Positions 15,542 through 20,877 of a DNA stretch of 20,877 nucleotides are shown here, piece by piece. Origin of the DNA: a virus. The DNA lies in IMG/VR virus record IMGVR_UViG_3300022200_005297, positions 1-20,877 of that record; one strand, 5' to 3'. The notes under the pieces were generated by a model, which did no database searches, was not told the DNA's origin, and worked only from the letters and a program-made list of their open reading frames with translations. Position numbers and translations under genes: made by a program. How positions within the stretch are numbered: position 1 is the stretch's first letter; each line of letters begins with the position of its first letter.

Positions 15542-16876
15542 ATGACCGTTGCCAGTTCCACAAGTACCGTCAGCTACGCAGGCGATGGCGCGACCGTGGC
15601 GTTTTCCGTCCCGTACTACTTCCTCGCCGACGGCGACTTGGTGGTTTACGTGGTGGTGGACTCCACAAGCGTACCCACGATCAAGACCCTCACCACCCAT
15701 TACACCGTGACGGGCGCTGGCAATCTGGCGGGCGGTACGGTCACGATGCTCACCGCCCCCGCCTCTGGCGAGACGATCCACATCGACAGGTGGGTGACGC
15801 CTACCCAGGGTGTGGACTACGTGGAGAATGACGACTTCCCCGCCGAGACGCATGAGCAAGCCCTCGACCGGCTCACGATGCTGGCGCAGCAGGCTTTCAC
15901 CAGGACTGGTGGTGCGGCTTTCTACGTTGGTGCGACACAACTCATGTCCCTCTCGGCCACTGACCTCAGCGCATGGGATGCCGACTCCAAACGCATCACA
16001 AATGGCGCGGACGCAACAGCGGCTACGGACTACGTAACGTTGCAGCAGTTGCAGGCTGCGGAAGTGAGTGGCGGCAACCTGCCTACGGTTACTGGTGATG
16101 ATAAGTTCCTCGTTGCGGCAAGTGATGCGTGGGCTGTGGAAACAGCAACGCAAGCCCGGACTTCGCTTGGGCTTGGTACGGCGGCGGTGGTTGATACGGG
16201 GACCGACGCTGGCGACGTACCCCTCAACAGCGATCTCGGCTCTGCCTCGCTGGTGGATACGGGCGTGGCCAATGGAAACGTACCCGTTATGGACGCCACG
16301 GGCTACCCGGCTGCGGACGGTTCGCAGATCACGGGGTTGACTGGCGCGCAGGGCGCAAGCCTTGTCCTCATCGAAACCGTCACGGCATCCAACACCGCCA
16401 CGATCGACTTCGCCACTGGCATAAGTTCGACGTACAGGACGTACCTCGTTGTCCTCAGTAACGTCGTACCCGCGACTGACGCGGTGCAGTTGCTTATGCG
16501 GTTTTCAGATGACGCGGGCAGTACGTGGAAGTCTGGTGCATCTGACTACGCATGGGCTGTTACGGGTGGTGATGGTACAGCACGAAATGGCACTGACACC
16601 GCAGACACCGCCATATCGCTCTCTCACGCGACGTACACCGTGGGTAGCGATACGTCCGAAGGTCTATCTGGTGTGGCTCGCATCCACAACCCCGCCGGCA
16701 CAACTACATTCCAGTTCGCCGAGGGTCAAACCTTCTGCATCCAAGGTGCAGGCACACCCCTGATCCTCTCGTTTGGTGGCGCGTACCTCACCGCAGTTGC
16801 AATCACCGGCATCCAGTTCCTGTTTTCAAGCGGGAATGTGGAGTCGGGTGTGTTTAAGCTGTATGGGGTGAAGTAA
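15542..16876 (+). CDS. Tail fibre protein with T7-type N-terminal domain
   Basis: The ATG at 15542 has GGAG at 15531-15534. An in-frame upstream start at 15524 overlaps the previous gene and is disfavoured. The protein has 444 residues. Residues 1-125 match the T7 tail-fibre N-terminal domain that attaches to the tail: STVSYAGDGATVAFSVPYYF, then LTTHYTVTGAG, GETIHIDR and ETHEQALDRLTMLAQQ. A linker follows with two related fibre-type segments (ARTSLGLGTAAVVDTGTDAG; LGSASLVDTGVANG). The C-terminal 160 residues form a compact beta-rich module (YRTYLVVLSNVVPATDAVQLLMRFSDD to GVFKLYGVK) that I recognise as a recurrent phage fibre tip. It is short for a tail fibre (T7 gp17 is 553 aa) and has no enzymatic signature, so it probably binds rather than cleaves its receptor. 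Confidence 0.87.
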   Translation: MTVASSTSTVSYAGDGATVAFSVPYYFLADGDLVVYVVVDSTSVPTIKTLTTHYTVTGAGNLAGGTVTMLTAPASGETIHIDRWVTPTQGVDYVENDDFPAETHEQALDRLTMLAQQAFTRTGGAAFYVGATQLMSLSATDLSAWDADSKRITNGADATAATDYVTLQQLQAAEVSGGNLPTVTGDDKFLVAASDAWAVETATQARTSLGLGTAAVVDTGTDAGDVPLNSDLGSASLVDTGVANGNVPVMDATGYPAADGSQITGLTGAQGASLVLIETVTASNTATIDFATGISSTYRTYLVVLSNVVPATDAVQLLMRFSDDAGSTWKSGASDYAWAVTGGDGTARNGTDTADTAISLSHATYTVGSDTSEGLSGVARIHNPAGTTTFQFAEGQTFCIQGAGTPLILSFGGAYLTAVAITGIQFLFSSGNVESGVFKLYGVK

Positions 16877-16887
16877 GAAGCTACTTC
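16870..16887. terminator. Inverted repeat across the convergent stop codons (weak bidirectional terminator)
   Basis: GAAGTA (16870-16875) and TACTTC (16882-16887) form a 6-bp hairpin with a 6-nt loop. It spans the fibre TAA and the minus-strand TAG, which are 4 bp apart. Neither side has a T tract, so termination would be weak or rho-dependent. Confidence 0.3.
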
Positions 16888-17153
16888 GTCATTGCATCTG
16901 GAAGCGTGCCGAGGCGTGTTTCAATGCGGATCGTGGCGTTGTAGATGTACTCCTGCCGCTGCTCGACCTTGCTTATCCGCTTGGAGTGATCCGCTAGTGT
17001 CATATCAATCTTCGTTGCAATTGTCGCGTCGTCACGCGCCGAGTCAATTGCTGCTGACACTATTGGATTGATTATGCCGAAGGCAACGATAATCGCGCCA
17101 CAGACAAGACCAATAGGAATCATGGTTTTTCCATCAAGTACGCTGACGTTCAC
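16881..17153 (-). CDS. Small membrane-anchored coiled-coil protein, possible i-spanin or holin-associated
   Basis: The 90-residue protein starts with GTG at 17153. GGAGG seven bases upstream supports this over the internal ATG. Residues about 11-35 form one transmembrane helix (MIPIGLVCGAIIVAFGIINPIV). The rest is hydrophilic and helical with coiled-coil character (HSKRISKVEQRQEYIY). An N-terminal anchor plus coiled coil is the layout of Rz-type inner-membrane spanins, and also of small phage proteins annotated as holin-like. It overlaps the upstream gene by the four bases GTGA and is the last gene of the minus-strand cluster, two genes after the holin/lipoprotein fusion. A lysis role is inferred from topology and context. 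Confidence 0.65.
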   Translation of the reverse strand: MNVSVLDGKTMIPIGLVCGAIIVAFGIINPIVSAAIDSARDDATIATKIDMTLADHSKRISKVEQRQEYIYNATIRIETRLGTLPDAMTK

Positions 17154-17368
17154 GTTTGGACCTCCGGGCTGGTAGGTTTCGGCTTGCCATGCAATACATT
17201 TGCTACATGGTCGATGGCTGAAAGTAACTGCTCGTTGGTTGCCTCATCCGTCAGCACGACGATAACCGACTTGCGATCCTGCTTATAATCACCATGCCCG
17301 CGCATAAGGGCATAGTCGGCACTTCGGCCAATCCAAACCGCTTCACGTTCGATGGTGGATAGCGTCAT
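17150..17368 (-). CDS. Small protein of unknown function, 72 aa
   Basis: The ATG at 17366-17368 lies three bases after the upstream stop codon and follows a GGCGG-type purine-rich site. The product has no membrane segment or cysteine. It contains an EREAVWIGRSADYALMRG segment followed by a hydrophobic strand (SVIVVLTDE) and a short helix (NEQLLSAIDHVANVL). I do not recognise it. The tight spacing and the GTGA overlap with the next gene indicate one transcript with the presumed lysis proteins. It might be a soluble regulator or accessory of that cassette, but the sequence alone does not show this. Confidence 0.6.
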   Translation of the reverse strand: MTLSTIEREAVWIGRSADYALMRGHGDYKQDRKSVIVVLTDEATNEQLLSAIDHVANVLHGKPKPTSPEVQT

Positions 17369-17371
17369 GGG

Positions 17372-18073
17372 TTAGCCGCCGCTTCCCGGCGTCACGTTCA
17401 CGTCAACAGGGATGTTGGGGTTGGCGGTTGCCGTGGGGGTTTGGTTGGTGGTATTGCCTTGGGTGGGCGATTGAGTAGGGGTTTGCGTTTGGCCCTGCGT
17501 TGTACCTTCGGTAGAACCACTGATTGTGGCGCTGGCGGAAGGGCTGTACTCGGCGTTTTGAGCGATGATGAGGGTTTCGATAGGGCCGCTGGCCGATCCT
17601 GTGACCTTGCCATTCTCATCGACCGACCATGTTACGGAAGCCTGACCGGGTGTATCACCCGCCCTACGGTTTGGCTTATCACCCACACCCGCCTGTGCGC
17701 CGCCGGCTGCAGCCGCTACATTGTTATCACCCTGCCCCGCTCGCTGTTGCCCCGTCTGCGGGGTGGCTTGGCGTGCGGCCTGCGGGGTTGTGTTGGTTGC
17801 TGATGCTGGCGCGCAACCGACGATTGACAGGGAGGGTAGGAGCATGAGGGCAATGACCAATGCCCCACCTGCCGCCCGCTTCACCCCGCCGCGGTTGACT
17901 TGATACCCCATCGCCACAAGCACCGCGCCGAGGATTGCGGCGATCTTCTCGCGTGGCGACCCTGCTGCGAAGTGGTCGCTCACGACGAGGGCTGAAACGA
18001 TGGTGGCTGCGACAGAAAGCCAGAACTCAGTTGTTTTGTATCCGGGTTTGACTTCGGCGGTTGACTTGGCCAT
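17372..18073 (-). CDS. Holin-like protein fused to a low-complexity lipoprotein
   Basis: The 233-residue protein starts at ATG 18073 with AAGGA seven bases upstream. Residues 9-60 resemble small phage holin-like proteins: KPGYKTTEFWLS, a first membrane helix (about 17-36), then a GSPREKIA loop and a second helix (about 44-57). After KR at 65-66 a third hydrophobic stretch (70-86) ends in IVGC, a lipobox with Cys87. Residues 88-233 are hydrophilic, rich in Thr, Gln, Pro, Gly and Ala, with a small beta-like part (ASVTWSVDENGKVTG). The positive-inside rule puts the lipobox at the periplasmic face, so signal peptidase II could separate holin and lipoprotein (o-spanin-like) parts. A GTG at 17884 could start the lipoprotein alone, but it lacks a well-placed Shine-Dalgarno. 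No endolysin is adjacent. Confidence 0.72.
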   Translation of the reverse strand: MAKSTAEVKPGYKTTEFWLSVAATIVSALVVSDHFAAGSPREKIAAILGAVLVAMGYQVNRGGVKRAAGGALVIALMLLPSLSIVGCAPASATNTTPQAARQATPQTGQQRAGQGDNNVAAAAGGAQAGVGDKPNRRAGDTPGQASVTWSVDENGKVTGSASGPIETLIIAQNAEYSPSASATISGSTEGTTQGQTQTPTQSPTQGNTTNQTPTATANPNIPVDVNVTPGSGG

Positions 18074-18115
18074 GACGGGTTCCTTACCTGTTTTGGGGTT
18101 TAGCTTTGCAGTAAT

Positions 18116-18144
18116 ATCATAAGTAAACTACACCTTTGCAGCAA
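18116..18144 (-). promoter_or_regulatory. Candidate promoter for the presumed lysis cassette
   Basis: On the minus strand TTGCTG (18144-18139) and TATGAT (18121-18116) are separated by 17 bp, upstream of the holin-like gene. The -10 box matches five of six consensus bases; the -35 matches only its first three. The 8-mer CTTTGCAG occurs twice on the plus strand, at 18104-18111 and 18134-18141, one copy overlapping the -35. It could be an operator pair. The 79-bp gap is the largest in the minus-strand cluster, which supports a control region. Confidence 0.4.
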
Positions 18145-18152
18145 CGATCAAT

Positions 18153-18881
18153 TCAAAGGCCGACCGCCTCCAATTCTTCTCGTTCCGCAAGCCTTGACTG
18201 GAACGCCCCGAAATTGCGGGGTGGTCTGGACACGCCAATATAAAAAGACTCGGCGTACAAGAGAGTTGCGGCGGGAAACTCAAGGTATCCAACCCATTCT
18301 CCATCAAAAATATTTGGATGTGATAGGGTCGCCCGCTTACTGAGGTTTATGCTTTGCCCCACATAAACAATATCGCCGTACTCGTCGCGTACAAAATAAA
18401 CACCAGATGATTCAGGAAGCCCATCGCCATCGCAAGTCGCTGGAAGCCGGAGTGGGGGGATTGGGGGATACGCATCTGACCAGTACGGCGGGGCTTTGGG
18501 GTCAGGGCGTATCTGGATTGCGTTTGCGGTGTGACGGCTGATTGCGCGAAGCCTATCCTCGACCTCAGCCTCTATACGACGATCACGATCAGCGCGTTCC
18601 AGTTTATACAAATACCCATAATCAAGATTCACATTCCCAATCTCTTGTAGCCGATCTAGCGATTCCGGGGCTATCCGACTCAATATTTCGGCGTATAGGC
18701 CACTCGGAACATGGTTCCAGCGGACAGCACACATGATGCACGCGGACAGATGCTCGATAACCGCAATTAGTTCGCGGTTTTTGCCGGTGGCAATGATGTG
18801 CTTGACCTCACTATCGTCACACGACTTTACCCAACACTCATGCCCACCACCCCTACAGCGTCGAACGCCAGAATCAGCCAT
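18153..18881 (-). CDS. GIY-YIG nuclease with N-terminal cysteine-rich region
   Basis: I prefer the ATG at 18881, with GGAG nine bases upstream; the ATG at 18896 lacks a ribosome-binding site. The 242-residue protein has a C-terminal GIY-YIG domain (about 160-220): GVYFV with Tyr162, VYVGQS with Tyr173, Arg183, and Glu211 in LLYAESFYIG as the metal ligand. The N-terminus holds Cys9, His14, Cys16, Cys21, then H44-LSACIMC with Cys48 and Cys51, a plausible zinc site. The middle is helical and charged with a Pro-rich linker (PPYWSDAYPPIPPLRLP). The gene is more A/T-rich than its neighbours, suggesting recent arrival. It could be a homing-type or host-DNA-attacking nuclease, or act in DNA repair; the target is unknown. 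Confidence 0.82.
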   Translation of the reverse strand: MADSGVRRCRGGGHECWVKSCDDSEVKHIIATGKNRELIAVIEHLSACIMCAVRWNHVPSGLYAEILSRIAPESLDRLQEIGNVNLDYGYLYKLERADRDRRIEAEVEDRLRAISRHTANAIQIRPDPKAPPYWSDAYPPIPPLRLPATCDGDGLPESSGVYFVRDEYGDIVYVGQSINLSKRATLSHPNIFDGEWVGYLEFPAATLLYAESFYIGVSRPPRNFGAFQSRLAEREELEAVGL

Positions 18882-18902
18882 TTCAAGAATCTCCATGTAG
18901 AA

Positions 18903-19256
18903 TTAAAGGTCGGCTATTGTCAGTTCTTCTCGCCTCACCGTCCACACTTTCCGCTTGCCTCTCGCCCCCCGCTTCGCCCACGACACCACCTCGAACCTCC
19001 CGCCTGCCTTGAGCCAGTCTTGCAACGCCTCTTGCTCCAGCGCCTTCGTCCTGCGTGCCGCGTGACTCGACCCAGCGCACGCCTGAATACCGACCACGCC
19101 AACACCCTCACGCACCGCGACAATGTCGATGCAGCCGAACAGGTCGATGCGCCTGCGGGAGTATTGACACCACCGCTCGACCACCTGCACCTTGAATCCA
19201 AGGTCGCGGAAGTATGCGAGAGTGCGCTGTGTGGGTGAATTACTTGCCACGTTCAC
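18903..19256 (-). CDS. PD-(D/E)XK-like nuclease-fold protein, 117 aa
   Basis: The GTG start at 19256 overlaps the upstream stop as GTGA. The 117-residue basic protein follows a nuclease-like plan: an N-terminal helix (TLAYFRDLGFKV), a strand with Glu27, RRRIDLFGCIDIVAV with Asp38 and Asp44, then GVVGIQACAGSS and a basic helix (HAARRTKALEQEA). It ends with WLKAGGRFEVVSWAKRGARGKRKVW. This matches a small phage family that I remember as related to Holliday-junction-resolvase/VRR-NUC folds. The usual E-x-K is replaced by Gln58-x-Cys60, so activity may be altered or lost. It precedes the GIY-YIG gene, suggesting a DNA-processing pair, though GC content differs between them. Confidence 0.68.
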   Translation of the reverse strand: MNVASNSPTQRTLAYFRDLGFKVQVVERWCQYSRRRIDLFGCIDIVAVREGVGVVGIQACAGSSHAARRTKALEQEALQDWLKAGGRFEVVSWAKRGARGKRKVWTVRREELTIADL

Positions 19257-19654
19257 GCCCCCCTCGCATCGCGCGCGGCGGATTTGGCAAGGGCGCGGGT
19301 GGAGTACAGCGCCGTCGTGTACGGGTCGCTTTCATCCGCCATTACATTACCGCCATCAGTTATGTCAATCGGGTGTCCGTATTGAACGCGGACACGGAGT
19401 AAATCAGCGCCTGCTACGCGACCGTCAATTGTGCCTGTGCGGAACGCACAATAGACGTACATCCCCGGAACGATCGGCACGCCGTCAGCCGTCTTTGGCA
19501 GCTTTTCGACGATGGCACGCAGGCGGGTGAGTTGGTCAAGCCTTGCTGTGACGACTTCCCACGCATCACCTACGCCGGTGTCGGGTTCAGTAAAGCCCGC
19601 GACGTTTTCAATCGTGCGGATAGCTCCATCAAGTTGCTCGTCGTTGTTACTCAT
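19253..19654 (-). CDS. Phage accessory protein of unknown function, 133 aa
   Basis: The start is the ATG at 19654 (MSNNDEQLDG), preceded by an AGG-type site. The frame extends upstream to 19864, but the added residues look like out-of-frame translation of the neighbouring gene. The product has an acidic helical N-half (GAIRTIENV; AWEVVTARLDQLTRLRAIVEKLP) and a C-half opening with TADGVPIVPGMYVYC, a motif I recognise from small early-region phage proteins without known role. Short strands follow (GTIDGRVAGADLLRVRVQYG). The first eight bases overlap the upstream gene and the stop overlaps the next start. Confidence 0.7.
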   Translation of the reverse strand: MSNNDEQLDGAIRTIENVAGFTEPDTGVGDAWEVVTARLDQLTRLRAIVEKLPKTADGVPIVPGMYVYCAFRTGTIDGRVAGADLLRVRVQYGHPIDITDGGNVMADESDPYTTALYSTRALAKSAARDARGA

Positions 19655-19883
19655 CTGCGGCCTGCCTTTCCTGTTGCCCGCACTCGTCGGGTGCGTTCCA
19701 AGTAAACGAACCATCGCGGGGGTCGTAGTGCGCGTGGCCGTGGTCGATGGCCTCGCGCTGTATGTCTCGGCGTTCGGTGAGTCTCGCGGAGGTATCGACG
19801 CTTCCAACCACTCTGAAGGCCGCGTTCGCGACAAAGCAAACAAAGGCACACACACACACGGCAAAAAGGAGGGGTTTTAGCAT
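19647..19883 (-). CDS. Small signal- or membrane-anchored protein, 78 aa
   Basis: The ATG at 19883 has GAGG seven bases upstream; an in-frame GTG at 19886 is possible. Residues 2-22 form a hydrophobic helix (LLFAVCVCAFVCFVANAAF) that is either an anchor or a cleavable signal ending near NAA. The remainder includes a REAIDHGHAHYDPRDGSFTW segment. That REA-I-x-x-G-x-A-x-Y then F-x-W pattern occurs in many small phage and prophage proteins of unknown function. It overlaps both neighbours, by one base upstream and eight bases downstream, as in a compact phage operon. Confidence 0.68.
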   Translation of the reverse strand: MLKPLLFAVCVCAFVCFVANAAFRVVGSVDTSARLTERRDIQREAIDHGHAHYDPRDGSFTWNAPDECGQQERQAADE

Positions 19884-20338
19884 CACCGCACCTCACTTTC
19901 TGTTTCACCCTGCGCGTCGGCGGGCGGGGCCAGGGCGGCTAAGGCGATCCTTGCTAAATAATCTTCTGCCTCAATAACAGCGCACTCTAACTCCCCATAT
20001 CCTTGCGCTGGCAAGCTGCACGAAGTATCCCCGTGCTTAGCCGAAGCAATTTTCTTTAGCGCCTCCTGCAACCGCTCCACCTCCACATCCGTCGCCTGCG
20101 CGGGTGAGGGTGCAGGGGTGGTGAGGTAGGCGTTTATGTTTTTCGCGGCAAGGGCTGCGTCACAGCCATCGCAGTCGAAGTTTGTGCCGCGATTCCCGGC
20201 TTCAAGACACTGGTGATAAAACTCGCCCTTGTCCAGAAAGACGGTTGCGGCCTCAAGCAACCCCCTCGCCTCCCGCACCTGTCGCTCCGCAGCTTCCGCG
20301 CGGGCCTGCCAGTCAATTTGTGTTTGTTGGTCGGTCAT
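19883..20338 (-). CDS. Hypothetical phage protein with coiled coil and Cys-x-x-Cys, 151 aa
   Basis: The ATG at 20338 (MTDQQTQIDW) has AAGGA eight bases upstream; the longer frame reaching 20407 reads out of frame through the upstream gene. Residues about 8-35 are a charged amphipathic helix (ARAEAAERQVREARGLLEA). Next comes a segment with several cysteines (FYHQC then FDCDGCDAALAAKN), which could hold a metal. The C-terminal half is helical (VEVERLQEALKKIASAKHG; LECAVIEAEDYLARIALAAL) with Ala/Pro-rich linkers. The mix of Ala-rich helices and linkers is common in accessory proteins of proteobacterial phages. Function unknown. Confidence 0.65.
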   Translation of the reverse strand: MTDQQTQIDWQARAEAAERQVREARGLLEAATVFLDKGEFYHQCLEAGNRGTNFDCDGCDAALAAKNINAYLTTPAPSPAQATDVEVERLQEALKKIASAKHGDTSCSLPAQGYGELECAVIEAEDYLARIALAALAPPADAQGETESEVR

Positions 20339-20339
20339 T

Positions 20340-20711
20340 TCAAGAGTCCTTGTCGGGGGTGGTGGATCGAAACTCAAAAAAGTCCGCGAATCGCGGGTCA
20401 ACGCCAACCAGCTTGTGCGCGTAGTAGGTACTCATGTGGTCGTTGATTTTGAAGCCGTCGTTATCCGCTCGGTCGATGGTGTATTCCCATCGGATGCGGT
20501 GGATGATTGCTCGCGCAGAGAATCGCGTCAGACCTTTGTCCTTGGCCTCACGAGCGAGCTTGACAAACAACTGCCACACGTCGGGGTGGTCGCGGTCGTA
20601 CTGCTCAGGTGTGAATAGCCGGGCGATGGGTTTGTCCTCGCCATACGTCCTGCCGGTTCCGTCGCCAGTCGGCGCGGTGTTGAATAGCGTTGGTTGTTCG
20701 GTCGTACTCAT
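20340..20711 (-). CDS. Conserved phage protein of unknown function, 123 aa
   Basis: The ATG at 20711 is preceded by GGAGG at a seven-base distance. After a low-complexity N-terminus comes a compact helical domain: HPDVWQLFVKLAREAKDKGLTRFSARAIIHRIRWEY, then FKINDHMSTYYAHKLVGVDPRFADFFEFR. I recognise this pattern (H/N-P-x-V-W-x-L-F, F-S-A-R-x-I-x-x-R-I-R-W-E, F-K-I-N, Y-A, F-F-E-x-R) from a widespread small phage/prophage family whose role I do not know. A DNA-binding or recombination-associated role is only a guess. It overlaps the upstream 25-codon gene by four bases (ATGA). Confidence 0.75.
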   Translation of the reverse strand: MSTTEQPTLFNTAPTGDGTGRTYGEDKPIARLFTPEQYDRDHPDVWQLFVKLAREAKDKGLTRFSARAIIHRIRWEYTIDRADNDGFKINDHMSTYYAHKLVGVDPRFADFFEFRSTTPDKDS

Positions 20712-20785
20712 CGTTCAGCCTCCACGCGATTAAGGGTGTGCTTCGGGAGTAGTAAGCGCCGGGTTTTTACTTTGGGGGTGGGCAT
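20708..20785 (-). CDS. 25-residue basic mini-protein
   Basis: A short frame starts at ATG 20785 with GGAGG seven bases upstream and ends at the TGA of 20708-20710. It gives MPTPKVKTRRLLLPKH followed by TLNRVEAER. The start overlaps the preceding stop as TAATG and the stop overlaps the next start as ATGA. The good ribosome-binding site and the two-sided overlap argue that it is translated. It is strongly basic at the N-terminus. Function unknown; translational coupling alone could explain it. Confidence 0.55.
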   Translation of the reverse strand: MPTPKVKTRRLLLPKHTLNRVEAER

Positions 20786-20877
20786 TACGCTGCCTCCATA
20801 AATGATTCCGATTCAACACTCGACACCAGCGAACAGAGGCCCGACCGCAGCCGGGTCATCCACTGGTTCCATGAGGC
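20785..20877 (-). CDS. C-terminal fragment of an upstream minus-strand gene
   Basis: The frame is open from the window edge to the TAA at 20785-20787, giving 30 residues (SWNQWMTRLRSGLCSLVSS, then VESESFMEAA). The stop overlaps the next ATG by one base. The W-x-x-W-x-x-R-x-R-x-G pattern resembles the ends of small phage accessory proteins. The gene begins outside the window, so the product cannot be named. Confidence 0.5.
   Translation of the reverse strand, partial: ASWNQWMTRLRSGLCSLVSSVESESFMEAA

Noticed and set aside
18798-19238. Plus-strand frame of 146 codons over the nuclease genes
   Set aside because: It is antisense to two genes with recognisable motifs and overlapping start/stop coupling, and its Pro/Arg-rich sequence is typical of a shadow frame.
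1-20877. tRNA, rRNA, insertion sequence, integrase or attachment site
   Set aside because: I saw no cloverleaf-like sequence, transposase motif, terminal inverted repeat or recombinase in the window.

Overview
The window looks like the late (virion structural) half of a short-tailed, T7-type phage or prophage, followed by part of an opposing minus-strand gene cluster. The evidence is the gene order on the plus strand: scaffold, major capsid protein, tail tubular protein A, tail tubular protein B, a gp13-like acetyltransferase-fold protein, gp14-, gp15- and gp16-like internal virion proteins, then a fibre with a T7-type N-terminal domain. Genes are packed tightly, with 1-4 bp stop/start overlaps (ATGA, TAATG, GTGA), clear Shine-Dalgarno sites and several TTG or GTG starts. 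The T7-type ejection proteins and a lipobox-bearing putative lysis protein point to a Gram-negative host. The host cannot be named from the sequence. No integrase, polymerase, terminase, portal, endolysin, tRNA or CRISPR is visible, so these lie outside the window or are absent.

Layout, plus strand. Positions 1-87 are the last 28 codons of an upstream gene. A putative virion protein (103-534) is followed by a modular surface protein (553-2031) with a beta-rich N-domain, ten 22-residue repeats and a PKD-like domain. Next come a PAPS-type sulfotransferase (2028-2636) and the scaffold (2636-3481). A sigma70-like promoter and a structured leader of about 145 nt precede the major capsid gene (3666-4559). 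The capsid gene is followed by a second head protein (4628-5143) and then a strong intrinsic terminator (5177-5214). This promoter-capsid-terminator unit mirrors the phi10/Tphi arrangement of T7. The tail and ejection genes then run without meaningful gaps from 5257 to 16876.

Layout, minus strand. The fibre gene converges with a minus-strand cluster that enters from the right edge (20877) and runs to 16881. Its upstream part holds small phage accessory proteins: a partial ORF, a 25-aa mini-protein, and 123-, 151-, 78- and 133-aa proteins. These are followed by a PD-(D/E)XK-like protein (18903-19256) and a GIY-YIG nuclease (18153-18881). After a promoter-like intergenic region comes a putative lysis/membrane cassette: a holin-like protein fused in frame to a lipoprotein, a 72-aa protein, and a 90-aa membrane-anchored coiled-coil protein.

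The most noteworthy points are the phage sulfotransferase translationally coupled to a repeat/PKD adhesin-like protein, the holin-lipoprotein fusion that could be split by signal peptidase II, the self-contained capsid transcription unit with possible alternative RNA folds, and the low-GC GIY-YIG gene with an N-terminal cysteine cluster. All functional calls come from reading motifs and gene order by eye; no database search was possible.
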